64,000 bases of DNA from DASSUW01 sp963792385 (GTDB lineage: Bacteria; Actinomycetota; Thermoleophilia; Solirubrobacterales; Solirubrobacteraceae): contig CAWBVZ010000007.1 in assembly GCA_963792385.1 (NCBI GenBank), positions 1,240,001 to 1,304,000 on the forward strand, read 5' to 3'. Within the stretch, counting starts at the first letter, position 1. Every line of letters begins with the position of its first letter. Shown here piece after piece: positions 24,665 to 32,810 of this stretch. The position numbers and the translations under genes were made by a program. Below the pieces are notes generated by a model. The model was given only the letters and a program-made list of their open reading frames with translations, was not told where the DNA came from and searched no databases.

Positions 24665-26136
24665 GGCCGCGCTCCCACGGGCGCCTCGGCCCGCAGGTAG
24701 CCCCACAGCTCGCCGAGCAGGCCGCGCTCAAGCCGGCGGGTGGCGAGGACGAGCGCGGCAAGCCACAGCACGAGCTCCGCGATCGCCTGGGCAAGGCTCC
24801 GCTCCCCGCCCCACAGCGCGAGCCGGATTGCCAGCACCGGCACGGTCGCCGCGAGCACGGGCGCAGCGCCACGCAGCGCCAGCACGCGCAGGCGGATCCC
24901 GGGCAGCAGCCGGCGCACGTACACGCGGCGTACCGCGAGCGCAGCCGCCGTGCACACGAGCCGCCCGGCGACGAAGCCCCAGCTCCCCCACACCAGCGCA
25001 CCGGGCACCGCGAAGGCCGCGAACGCGCCCGCGAAGGCGCCCGCCTCCCACGCCTGCGGCCACGACTCGCCGCGCGCGCGGTAGAACGCGAACCAGTTGT
25101 AGCCGAGCTGCTGGATCGCGGTCGCGATGGCCAGGCCGCCGATCAGCACGATCGCGTCGTCCCACTCGTCGCCGAGCACGAAGTGCACAAGGTCGGCGCC
25201 GAACAACGCCAGCCCGGCGCCGAACGGGAACGCCCACATGAGCGCCAGCCGGTTCGACTTCGCGAACGTCTCCTCGAGCAGAGCCGGCCGATCGCGGATC
25301 CGCACGATCGCCGGATAGACCGTCGTGGCGAGGATCTGGTCGGCGCGGTCGACGTAGCGCGTGAGCGTCGCCGCGAGCGTGATCCAGCCGGCGGCGGCGA
25401 GGCCCTGATCGAGCCCGAACACCGCGACCTGGCCCTGCGCGACGGCAAGCGCCGCCAAGGCGGTCACCGCGATCGGCCACGAGAACCGCAGGTAGCGGCG
25501 CGCGGCCTCGCGGTCGGGCCGCAGCCGGAGCCGGTACGGCGACGCGTGGATCGCCGCCACCACCGCCACCACATGCGCGCACGCGGGGCCGATCACGAGC
25601 GCCCACACGCCGACGCCCGCAAGCAGCAGCGGCACCGTCACGGCCACGGTGACGAGCGGGACGATCACCTGGAGCAGCCGCAGCCGGACGAAGTCCATCC
25701 GGCGGAAGAACACCCACTGCGGCGCCTGCAGCGCGAAGGCGATCGGCAGGTAGGCGACGGCGAGCGTCAGCGGCAGCAGGCGGTCGTCGTCGTAGATGGC
25801 CGCCAGCAGCGGTGCGCATGCAGCGATCGCCAGCGCGGCGATCACGTCCAGGCCCAGCTCGACGGTGAACGCGCGCTGGAACTCGGCCTCCTCGTCGGCC
25901 GCCGCCTGCTGGACGAACGCCTCGTCGATCCCGACCCGCCGCAGCGCGACGATCGTCATCGCGGTCGTGGTGACGATCCCGTAGAGGCCGATCGCGTCCG
26001 GCCCGAGCAGCGCCGTGGCCAGCAGCCCCTGCACGAGCACGAGTGCCTCGGCGCCGGAGAGGAACACGGTGTTGACCGCACCGCCGCGCGCAGTCCGCGC
26101 GCGCAGACCCCGCGAGCTCCCCGCGTTCGGCGACAT
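24661..26136 (-). CDS. Lipopolysaccharide/oligosaccharide flippase (MOP family, Wzx-like)
   Basis: 491 aa from ATG 26136 (MSPNAGSSRGLRARTARGG), 8 nt after a TAGCAT box. Twelve to fourteen helices with the family's N-terminal LLATALLGPDAIGLYGIVTTTAM, and VGIDEAFVQQ after helix 2. It should export lipid-linked glycan units. It is a second flippase beside the domain fused to GT4 at 6450, so the locus may serve two glycans. It leads a minus-strand unit of flippase, GT-C-like, TPR-like and acyltransferase genes. Confidence 0.88.
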   Translation of the reverse strand: MSPNAGSSRGLRARTARGGAVNTVFLSGAEALVLVQGLLATALLGPDAIGLYGIVTTTAMTIVALRRVGIDEAFVQQAAADEEAEFQRAFTVELGLDVIAALAIAACAPLLAAIYDDDRLLPLTLAVAYLPIAFALQAPQWVFFRRMDFVRLRLLQVIVPLVTVAVTVPLLLAGVGVWALVIGPACAHVVAVVAAIHASPYRLRLRPDREAARRYLRFSWPIAVTALAALAVAQGQVAVFGLDQGLAAAGWITLAATLTRYVDRADQILATTVYPAIVRIRDRPALLEETFAKSNRLALMWAFPFGAGLALFGADLVHFVLGDEWDDAIVLIGGLAIATAIQQLGYNWFAFYRARGESWPQAWEAGAFAGAFAAFAVPGALVWGSWGFVAGRLVCTAAALAVRRVYVRRLLPGIRLRVLALRGAAPVLAATVPVLAIRLALWGGERSLAQAIAELVLWLAALVLATRRLERGLLGELWGYLRAEAPVGARP

Positions 26137-26144
26137 GAGCCGCG

Positions 26145-26150
26145 ATGCTA
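26145..26150 (-). promoter_or_regulatory. TAGCAT -10 box for the flippase operon
   Basis: TAGCAT on the minus strand, 8 nt before ATG 26136, with no Shine-Dalgarno; it implies a leaderless transcript. It lies in the 28-bp gap between divergent genes. Confidence 0.5.
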
Positions 26151-26164
26151 GATGACTGATTCCC

Positions 26165-27227
26165 GTGCCCGTGACCGACCGCCCCGTCCTCTTCATCGCC
26201 TACGCCGGCGTCCTCGGCGGGGCCGAACGCGTGCTGCTCGACGTCGCGGCGCGGCTCGACAGGCCCGCGCTGATCGCATGTCCCGACGGCCCGCTCGCGG
26301 AGCAGGCCGAGCGGGTCGGGATCGCCGTCGAGCGGCTTCCGCAGCGCTCGTTGCGGGCGCGCGGGATCGCCGCCCCCGCGCACGCGCTGGCGCTGGCCGG
26401 GCTGGCGCGCAGCGCAGCGCGCGTCATCCGTGCCCATGCGCCAGAGGTGCTGGTCGCGTGGGGTGCCCGCGCCGTGCTCGCCGCGGCGCTGCTGCCGCGG
26501 CGGGGCGGGCCGCCGCTGCTCGCGGTCCATCACGACCTCCCGCGCTCGCGGGCGCTGGCCGCCGCGCTGCGCGCCGCATCCGCGCGGGCCGACGGCACGG
26601 CGGCCGCCTCACGCGCGATCGCGGCGAGCGTCGGCCTCCGGGGCGCGGCGATCCTGCATCCCGGCGTCGACCTCGAGCGCTTCGCCGCCTCCCCGGTCCC
26701 CGCTGGGCCGCCGAGCGCCGTCGTGCTGGGAGCGCTGGTGCCGTGGAAGCGGGCCGACCTCGCGCTCGATGTCGCGGCGCGGGTGCCCGAACTGCGCCTC
26801 ACGCTCGCCGGCGCCCCGCTCCCGGGCGACGACCCGAGCTTCCTCGCTGCGCTGCGCCGGCAGGCTGCGGCCGGCGACCTCGATGGCCGCGTCACGTTCG
26901 CCGGCGCAGCTGGCCGACCCGCGCCCCGCGCTGCGCGAGGCCCACGTACTGCTGCACTGCGCCGACGCCGAGCCGTACGGGCTCGCGCTGGTCGAGGCGC
27001 TGGCCAGCGGGCGCCCGGTGGTGGCGCCCGCGGCGGCCGGGCCGCTGGAGATCGTCGACAACGGCTCGGGCCGTCTCTACACGCCCGGCGACGCCGACGC
27101 GGCCGCCGCTGCGCTGCGCGCGGCGCTGGACGACGCGGCGGCGCCTGCCGCCGCGCGCGCCCGTGCCGAGGCGTACTTCGACGTCGAGGCGTCGGCGGGG
27201 CGCTTCCGGGACGCGCTGCCGCGATGA
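26165..27227 (+). pseudogene. GT4 glycosyltransferase, interrupted by a +1 frameshift
   Basis: The first half (GTG 26165, MPVTDRPVLFIAYAGVLGGAERVLLDV, then LGALVPWKRADLALDVAARVP) is a normal GT4 N-terminus and donor-domain start. Near 26905 the frame loses similarity; the rest continues in the next phase as DPRPALREAHVLLHCADAEP with the E-x7-E motif in EPYGLALVEALASGRPVV, and ends in DALPR. Removing one base in GGCGCAGCTG (26903-26912) restores a continuous ~353-aa enzyme. The restored frame ends with ATGA overlapping the next gene, which supports it as the ancestral frame. Either a real mutation or a sequence error. Confidence 0.8.
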
Positions 27228-28138
27228 GCTTCAGCGTCGTCGTCGTCTCGCACGACTCCGAGGACGAGCTGGGCGTACTCCTCGCCTCGCTGCGCGCGCA
27301 TCTGCGCGACGCGCCGCAGGTGGTGATGGTCGAGACGGGCGCCGGCGACGGCGGGGCGGCGCTCGCGCGCGCAGCCGGGGCCGAGGTGATCGAGCGGCCC
27401 GACAACCCGGGCTTCGGCGCGGCGAGCAACGCCGGGCTCGCCCGCGCCCGGCACGACGTCACGGTGCTGCTGAACCCCGACTGCGAGCTGCTCGACGACT
27501 CGCTCGCCGCGCTCGCGGCCCTCGCCCGCGCGCACCCCGGCGCACTGCACGCGCCGCGGCTGCTGAACGCGGACGGCAGCGTGCAGCGCTCCGCCCACCC
27601 GCTGCCCGGCACCGCGGGAGCGCTGCTGCCCGCGCTCGTTCATCCGCCGCTGCTCCCGCGCGCGCTGCGCGACCGCGCCGAGCCGTACCGGGCGGACAGC
27701 GCGCGCACCGTCGGCTGGGCGATCGCCGCGTGCCTGGCAGGCGCCACCGCCACGCTTCGGCGGCTGGGCCCGTTCGACCCCGCGGTGCACCTGTTCGCCG
27801 AGGACATGGAGCTCGGCCTGCGCGCCCGCGCCGCCGGCATCCCGACCGTGTTCCACCCGCGCCTGTGCGTCCGGCATGCGGGCGGGCACACGACGCTGCG
27901 CGCGGGCGAGCCGTTGGACCTCCTCGCCCGCCGCCGGCGCGAGGCGATCGCGGGCACGCTCGGCGCCCGCGCGCTGGCGCTCGACGATCTCGCCCAGGCG
28001 CTCACCTTCGCCACCCGCGCTGCCGGCCACGCGCTGCTGGGCGGTGACGCGCAGCGGCCGCGCGCGCAGCTCGCCGCGCTCCGGAGGGCGCGCCGGCCGG
28101 TGCGGTCAGCCACACCGCCGCCTGCCGGTCGGCCGTAG
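27224..28138 (+). CDS. GT2 glycosyltransferase (WbbL/rhamnosyltransferase-like)
   Basis: 304 aa. FSVVVVSHDSEDELGVLL, VVMVETGAGDGG, VIERPDNPGFGAASNAGLARA, VTVLLNPDCELLDDSL and LFAEDMELGLRARAAG are the ordered motifs of the WbbL-like GT2 group, which includes rhamnosyl- and galactofuranosyltransferases of wall linkers. The NPDCEL acidic motif replaces the usual DxD. It probably adds a sugar to a lipid-linked intermediate in the cytoplasm. It follows the broken GT4 with an ATGA overlap, so loss of that frame could reduce its translation. The last 25 residues are Arg/Pro-rich. Confidence 0.85.
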   Translation: MSFSVVVVSHDSEDELGVLLASLRAHLRDAPQVVMVETGAGDGGAALARAAGAEVIERPDNPGFGAASNAGLARARHDVTVLLNPDCELLDDSLAALAALARAHPGALHAPRLLNADGSVQRSAHPLPGTAGALLPALVHPPLLPRALRDRAEPYRADSARTVGWAIAACLAGATATLRRLGPFDPAVHLFAEDMELGLRARAAGIPTVFHPRLCVRHAGGHTTLRAGEPLDLLARRRREAIAGTLGARALALDDLAQALTFATRAAGHALLGGDAQRPRAQLAALRRARRPVRSATPPPAGRP

Positions 28139-28160
28139 CCGCCCACGGCCGCGCCGCCAC

Positions 28161-28166
28161 TACCGT
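28161..28166 (+). promoter_or_regulatory. TACCGT -10 box for the sensor kinase operon
   Basis: TACCGT ends 8 nt before ATG 28175, with no ribosome-binding site between them; a leaderless-type start. Confidence 0.5.
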
Positions 28167-28174
28167 TCTGCTCG

Positions 28175-29428
28175 ATGAGCGGCCTGCCCTCCCGGTTTGC
28201 CCGTGTCGTGCTGCGCGGGCAGACGTGGTTGAACGTCGGCTACCTGCTGCTCGCGTTCCCCACCGGGCTCGCGTACTTCGTCGTGCTGGTCGTGGGCATC
28301 ACGCTCGGGGCCAGCCTCGCGATCCTCCTCATCGGCCTCGCGATCCTGCTCGCGACGCTCGCGGCCTGGCGCGGGATGGCGGCGCTCGAACGGATCCTCG
28401 CGCGCGGATTGCTCGGGGTGCCGATCGCCCCGATGGTCGATCGCCGCGGCCAACCGCCGATCGAGCAGGTCAAGGGCTGGCTGCGCGACCCGGTCACGTG
28501 GAAGAGCCTGGTCTTCGTCGCGCTGAAGTTCCCGCTCGGGATCGCCTCGTTCGCCGCCGTCGTCTTCGGCGGCGGGTTCTCGCTGATCCTGCTGTTCTCG
28601 CCGCTGATCGTCCTCGTGACCACCGTGACGGTGTTCGGCTGGATCGTGACGTCGTCGGTGCAGGCGCTCCCGCTCATGGTTGCCGGGCTGATCGCCTTCC
28701 TGCTCTCGCTGCACCTGTTCAACGGGCTCGGCTGGCTGTGGGCGCTGTTCGCGCGCATCATGCTCGGCCCGAGCACCGTCGAGCTGCACGAGCGCGTCGA
28801 CGACCTGCGCGACGCGCGCGCCCGCATCATCGCCGCCGGCGACGCCGAGCGCCGCCGGATCGAGCGCGACCTGCACGACGGCGCGCAGCAGCGACTGGTC
28901 GCGCTGTCGCTGACGCTCGGGATGGCGGAGTCGCGCCTGACGTCCGACCCGGCCGCCGCCGCCGCGCTGATCGCCGAGGCGCGCAAGGAGTCGCAGCTCG
29001 CGATGAAGGATCTGCGCGACCTGGCGAGCGGGATCCACCCCGCGCTGCTGACCGAGCGCGGCCTCGGGCCTGCGCTCGAGGCGCTGGCGTCGCGCGCGCC
29101 GGTGCCGACGACGGTCGACGGCGTACCCGCCGTGCGGCTCGCCCCACCGGTCGAGGCGACCGCCTACTTCGTGACGGCGGAGTCGCTCACCAACGTGGCC
29201 AAGTACGCCGGCGCAACGTCGGCCAGCGTGTCGCTCGCGATCGAGCACGGGCGCCTGCGGCTGCTCATTCGCGACGACGGCGCCGGCGGCGCTGACCTCA
29301 CCTCCGGTACAGGCCTGCGCGGCCTGCGCGACCGGGTCGAGGCGCTCGACGGGCGCCTCGACATCGACTCCCCACCCGGCCTCGGCACGACGGTCATCGC
29401 CGAGATTCCCCTCGGAGGCCACCTATGA
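28175..29428 (+). CDS. NarL-type sensor histidine kinase with N-terminal membrane sensor
   Basis: 417 aa. Residues ~20-200 carry two hydrophobic blocks (four helices in the pattern of the actinobacterial 'putative sensor' domain). RRRIERDLHDGAQQRLVALSL is the HisKA_3 phosphoacceptor, His234, followed by ESLTNVAKYAGATSASVSLAI (N box), IRDDGAGGADLTSGTGLRGLRDRVEALDGRL (G boxes) and GTTVIAEIPL. It autophosphorylates and normally signals to a LuxR-type response regulator. None is encoded next to it; instead it is coupled by ATGA to a GIN lipoprotein, which may be its envelope partner. Confidence 0.92.
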   Translation: MSGLPSRFARVVLRGQTWLNVGYLLLAFPTGLAYFVVLVVGITLGASLAILLIGLAILLATLAAWRGMAALERILARGLLGVPIAPMVDRRGQPPIEQVKGWLRDPVTWKSLVFVALKFPLGIASFAAVVFGGGFSLILLFSPLIVLVTTVTVFGWIVTSSVQALPLMVAGLIAFLLSLHLFNGLGWLWALFARIMLGPSTVELHERVDDLRDARARIIAAGDAERRRIERDLHDGAQQRLVALSLTLGMAESRLTSDPAAAAALIAEARKESQLAMKDLRDLASGIHPALLTERGLGPALEALASRAPVPTTVDGVPAVRLAPPVEATAYFVTAESLTNVAKYAGATSASVSLAIEHGRLRLLIRDDGAGGADLTSGTGLRGLRDRVEALDGRLDIDSPPGLGTTVIAEIPLGGHL

Positions 29429-30072
29429 GGCTCCCCGCCCTCGCCGTCGCCATCGCGCTCGCCGTGCTCGCGGTCACCGGCTGCGGTGGTGGGCCGGAGA
29501 CGACGGAGACACGCACCGTGGCCGCCTTCGACCGGCTCGACATCTCCGACAGCGTCGAGGTCGTGGTGACGCCCGGCGACAGCCGCGATGTGGTCGTCAC
29601 CGCCGGCGAGGACGTGATCGGCCACGTCAGCACCGAGTCCAGCGGCGGCGTGCTGCACATCGACATCGTCGATCGCGGGATCGTCATCGGCGACGACCCG
29701 TTCGATGACGCGCGCGTGCAGGTGTCGGCCGGAGCGCTCACCGGCGTGCGGGTCGACGGCGCGGGCGACGTCAGGCTCACCGGCCTCGATCGCGAGGCGC
29801 TCGAACTGGAGATCGACGGGTCCGGCGACATCGAGGCGAGCGGGAGCGTCGGTGCGCTGACCGCCACGATCGAAGGAGCGGGCGACGCGAACCTGTCCGA
29901 CCTCGCTGCGCGCACCGCACGCGTGTCGGTGCAGGGCGCAGGCGACGCGCAGCTCAACGTCAGCGACAGGCTCGACGTGTCGGTCCAGGGTGCCGGCGAC
30001 GTGTCCTACCGCGGCGACCCGGCTGTGACGTCAAACGTCGAAGGCGCCGGGGATCTGCGGCACGAGAATTAG
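29425..30072 (+). CDS. GIN-domain (DUF2807) lipoprotein
   Basis: 215 aa. The lipobox LAVTGC ends at Cys20, so it is lipid-anchored outside the membrane. After ETRTVAAFDRLDISDSVEVVVTPG the protein is a run of short beta-helix rungs marked by repeated GAGD (VDGAGDVRLTG, IEGAGDANLSD, VQGAGDAQLN, VQGAGDVSYRG, VEGAGDLRH), typical of the putative auto-transporter adhesin head GIN domain. Function in bacteria is not established; surface adhesion or envelope sensing is suggested. It is co-translated with the sensor kinase. Its 3' end overlaps the convergent TPR gene by 42 bp. Confidence 0.86.
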   Translation: MRLPALAVAIALAVLAVTGCGGGPETTETRTVAAFDRLDISDSVEVVVTPGDSRDVVVTAGEDVIGHVSTESSGGVLHIDIVDRGIVIGDDPFDDARVQVSAGALTGVRVDGAGDVRLTGLDREALELEIDGSGDIEASGSVGALTATIEGAGDANLSDLAARTARVSVQGAGDAQLNVSDRLDVSVQGAGDVSYRGDPAVTSNVEGAGDLRHEN

Positions 30073-30999
30073 GGCCCGGTCCTCGCGGCAGGCGACCAGC
30101 GTCGGGTGGTCGGAGGCGACGAGCGGTTCGAGAATGGCGATTGCGCGCTCGTAGCAGGCGACAGCCTCGGTGGTCCTGCCTGCGGCGGCGTGTAGAGCGG
30201 CGAGGTTCGCGAGCGTGGGCGCGAGGTCCGGGTGGGCGTCTCCGAGCAGTTCCTCCTTGATGGCGAGGGCGCGCTCGTAGAGGTCACGCGCCTCCGGTTC
30301 CCCGCGGCGGTGGAGGATCGCGGCGAGGTTGTTGAGGTTGACCGCGACCTCGTAGTGCGTCTCGCCAAAGCGGCGCTCGAAGTGGGCCAATGCGCCGCGC
30401 AGCAGGGCCTCGGCCTCCTTGTCCTTGCCGGCGCCGTCGAGGATCGCCGCCAGAGCCGCCTTGTCTGCGACCAGATCGGGGTGATCGGCGGCGACCGCTC
30501 GCTCGCGGATGTGGACGCCGCGCCGGGCGAGCACTTCCGCCTTCGCGTAGTCGCCACGTGCGTGCTCGAGGCCGGCGAGGTTGTGGTAGACCGCCGCGAT
30601 GTCCGTGTGCTCGGGTCCCTGGTGGCGCTCGAGGATCGTGAGGGCTCTGAGGTAGAGCGGCTCGGCCTCGTCGAGCCGGCCGGTGTACTTGCAGAGAATG
30701 CCGAGGTCGTTGAGCAGGTCCGCGACCTCCAGCGCTTCGCTCCCGAGCGCCTGCTCGGCCAATGCAAGGGCACTCGTGAGGATCTCCTCCGCCTCCGGGT
30801 AGCGGCCCGAGATCCGCCTGATGGTCCCGAGCTCGCGCAGCGCGGCGACGTGGACGTGGGGCTCGGCCGCCTCGGCCGCGAGCGCCGCCGCCCGCTCGAA
30901 CGCCCGGCTCGCGTCCGCGTATTCCGACAGCGTCACATGGGCGCGGCCGCGGCGAAGCAGCCCCGCGGCCCGCGACTCGTTGGCCCGGGGGACGCTCAT
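30031..30999 (-). CDS. Tetratricopeptide-repeat protein (kinesin-light-chain-type TPRs)
   Basis: 322 aa, start ATG 30999 overlapping the MFS stop by ATGA. Seven or so TPR units fill residues ~10-310. The clearest are ADLLNDLGILCKYTGRLDEAEPLYLRALTI, AAVYHNLAGLEHARGDYAKAEVLARR, AVNLNNLAAILHRRGEPEARDLYERAL and PTLANLAALHAAAGRTTEAVACYERA, spaced 42 residues in the TPR_10/12 style. No DNA-binding or enzymatic domain, no signal peptide, so it is a cytoplasmic binding scaffold. It is the last gene of the repeat protein-MFS-TPR unit; a peptide-binding role is a hypothesis only. Confidence 0.85.
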   Translation of the reverse strand: MSVPRANESRAAGLLRRGRAHVTLSEYADASRAFERAAALAAEAAEPHVHVAALRELGTIRRISGRYPEAEEILTSALALAEQALGSEALEVADLLNDLGILCKYTGRLDEAEPLYLRALTILERHQGPEHTDIAAVYHNLAGLEHARGDYAKAEVLARRGVHIRERAVAADHPDLVADKAALAAILDGAGKDKEAEALLRGALAHFERRFGETHYEVAVNLNNLAAILHRRGEPEARDLYERALAIKEELLGDAHPDLAPTLANLAALHAAAGRTTEAVACYERAIAILEPLVASDHPTLVACREDRALILVPQIPGAFDV

Positions 31000-32240
31000 T
31001 CGGACGCGAGCGCCGGGACGAGGTTCGCGCTCGCCGGTAGGCGGCGCTCCAGGCGGAGCGCACCGACACCGACGATCGCGCAGCCGGCGGACAGGCCCAG
31101 GAAGAGCACCTCGGGCTGTCCGACCGCGAGCACGAGGCCCGCCACCGCAGGGCCGACGATGAAGCCCGTCGTCCATGCGAGCGTCGAGACGCCGTTGTAA
31201 CGGCCGCGCAGGTCCTCGGTCGCCAGCTCGTTGACGAGCGGCGGCAGCGTCGGCGGCACCAGCGTCTCGCCCAAGGCGAGCAGGGCCATGGCGAGCGAGA
31301 AGACGACGAGGGCCGCAGCGCCGCCACCGAGCTGCCCGGCCGCAAGCGTGACCACCCACGCGAGCGAGAACGCGACCGCCACCAACGCGAGCCCACGCGT
31401 GCGCCGCCGGCCTCGCATCGCTCGCAGCGTGAACAGCTGCACCGCCGCGACGACGAACGTGTTGACGGCCAGCGCAATGCCGAGCTGGTCGAGCGGCAAG
31501 CCGCCCGGACGCGTCGCGTACGCCGGAAAGGCCGCGTGGTACTGCGCGTACCCGACCGCGACGAGCAGCGCGGTAAGCGCCCAGACGCGCAGGAACAGGC
31601 GGTCGCGAAGCACCTGCCGGAACCCGGCTCTCCGCGTGGCCGGCTCACGCGTCCTGCGAAGTGCCGGCGTGAGCAGCAGGATCGGGACGAACGCGAGGAA
31701 GGAGACGCCGTCGAGGACGTAGACCAGCTCAAACGACTCTGGCGACGACTCCTGCACGAGCGCGGCGGCGACCAGGCCCCCGACGCCGAACCCGAGGTTG
31801 AGCAGCGCATGGTGCACGGCGAACGCGCTCGAGCGCTGCTCCGGCCGCACGACCGTCGCGAGCAGCGCATCCTGCGCCGGCCAGACGATCGCCGCACCCA
31901 GGCCGACGACCGCCGCCGCAGCGAACGCGTGCCACGGCTCGCGCACGGCGGCGACTGCGAAGGCGCCCGCGGCCGCGATGACAAGCCCGGCCGCTACCGC
32001 GTTGCGAGGCCCGAGCCGATCGGCAAGCCAGCCGCCGAGCGGGTTACCGACGAGTCCGGCGACCGCGAGCGTGGAGACGGCGAGCGCCGCCACCTCCAGC
32101 TCGAGGCCGCGTACCTGGTGCAGGTAGACGAGCAGGAACGGGAGCGTCAGGCCGGTCCCGAGCGCGGACAGCCACGTCCCGCCGAGCAGGGTCCACGCCG
32201 CGCGCGGAAGCGCGGGGACGAGATCCCTCGCCACACGCAT
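30996..32240 (-). CDS. Major facilitator superfamily transporter
   Basis: 414 aa with 12 predicted helices. MFS loop 2-3 signature GNPLGGWLADRLGPRNAVAAG, and the second-half copy of the fold after a short central loop. PAQDALLATVVRPEQRSSAFAVHHALLNLGFGVGG and VPPTLPPLVNELATEDLRGRYNGVSTLAWTTGFIVGP place it in the drug/metabolite:H+ antiporter-like group with 12 TM segments. Probably an exporter; substrate unknown. It starts 21 bp after the stop of the tandem-repeat gene and overlaps the TPR gene, so the three are likely one transcript. Confidence 0.88.
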   Translation of the reverse strand: MRVARDLVPALPRAAWTLLGGTWLSALGTGLTLPFLLVYLHQVRGLELEVAALAVSTLAVAGLVGNPLGGWLADRLGPRNAVAAGLVIAAAGAFAVAAVREPWHAFAAAAVVGLGAAIVWPAQDALLATVVRPEQRSSAFAVHHALLNLGFGVGGLVAAALVQESSPESFELVYVLDGVSFLAFVPILLLTPALRRTREPATRRAGFRQVLRDRLFLRVWALTALLVAVGYAQYHAAFPAYATRPGGLPLDQLGIALAVNTFVVAAVQLFTLRAMRGRRRTRGLALVAVAFSLAWVVTLAAGQLGGGAAALVVFSLAMALLALGETLVPPTLPPLVNELATEDLRGRYNGVSTLAWTTGFIVGPAVAGLVLAVGQPEVLFLGLSAGCAIVGVGALRLERRLPASANLVPALASE

Positions 32241-32261
32241 GCCGATCCCGCCGATCGACGC

Positions 32262-32747
32262 TCAGCGGCGGACGAGCGTCTCGTTGTGGTTCGCCACGAT
32301 GAACCGGTGGACGAGCGTCTCGTTGTGGTTCACCGAGATGTGTCCGCGGACGAGCGTCTCGTTGTGGTTGAACGAGATGAGTCGGCGGACGAGCGTCTCG
32401 TTGTGGTTGAACGAGATGACTCCGCGGACGAGCGTCTCGTTGTGGTTGGCGACGATATACCCGCGGACGAGCGTCTCGTTGTGGTTGGCGACGATGTCCC
32501 CGCGGACGAGCGTCTCGTTGTGGTTGTAGGTGATCTGGCCGCGGACGAGCGTCTCGTTGTGGTTCATCGAGATCAATCGGCGAACGAGCGTCTCGTTGTG
32601 GTTGGCGGCGATATGACCGCGGACGAGCGTCTCGTTGTGGTTCGCGACGACGTGCCCGCGGACGAGCGTCTCGTTGTGGTTGGCGAGGATATATGCGCGA
32701 ACGAGCGTGTCGTCCTCGTGCGTTCCGATGATGCGACGTGCCGCCAT
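32262..32747 (-). CDS. Tandem 13-residue repeat protein ([GR]x[IV]xxNHNETLVR)
   Basis: 161 aa, no known family. After MAAR comes one degenerate unit (RIIGTHEDDTLVR), then 11 exact-period units of 13 residues with constant NHNETLV and variable five-residue parts AYILA, GHVVA, GHIAA, RLISM, GQITY, GDIVA, GYIVA, GVISF, RLISF, GHISV and RFIVA; the protein ends LVRR. ATG 32747 has an AGGAAAGAGGGG ribosome-binding site just upstream. No signal peptide. The first unit recalls RTX-type GTxxDDTL. The third position is always Ile or Val, indicating selection in this frame. Options: a beta-solenoid, or a precursor cut after Arg into 13-mers. Function unknown. Confidence 0.85.
   Translation of the reverse strand: MAARRIIGTHEDDTLVRAYILANHNETLVRGHVVANHNETLVRGHIAANHNETLVRRLISMNHNETLVRGQITYNHNETLVRGDIVANHNETLVRGYIVANHNETLVRGVISFNHNETLVRRLISFNHNETLVRGHISVNHNETLVHRFIVANHNETLVRR
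32268..32735. repeat. 39-bp tandem repeat array, 11 units plus one degenerate
   Basis: Units start every 39 bp from 32268 to 32658, with a divergent twelfth at 32697-32735. Each has a 24-bp block, read on the plus strand as GCGGACGAGCGTCTCG then TTGTGGTT, that is almost unchanged in all 11 copies. Exceptions: one GTC-to-GTT codon change and a terminal Arg-to-His codon. The remaining 15 bp vary strongly between copies. Because 39 is divisible by 3, all six frames show peptide repeats; only the minus frame with ATG and RBS is taken as coding. Confidence 0.95.
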
Positions 32748-32780
32748 GGGCCCCTCTTTCCTGTCGAGGTTGGGCTACAT

Positions 32781-32810
32781 GGAAGACGCTGCGGCGCAGC
32801 GGTTTCTTCC
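32781..32810. promoter_or_regulatory. Leader hairpin upstream of the repeat gene
   Basis: GGAAG pairs with CTTCC and CGCTGC pairs with GCAGCG around a GGC loop, with small internal bulges; the loop lies about 50 nt upstream of ATG 32747. It would form in the 5' leader on the minus strand and could act as an attenuator or RNA stabiliser. No TAnnnT box was found close to this start. Confidence 0.35.

Noticed and set aside
32268..32696. CRISPR-like array (24-bp repeat, 15-bp spacers)
   Set aside because: Spacers are far too short and equal, the period is a multiple of three, the variable parts keep an in-frame Ile/Val, the array lies in an open frame with start and RBS, and there is no cas gene or leader.
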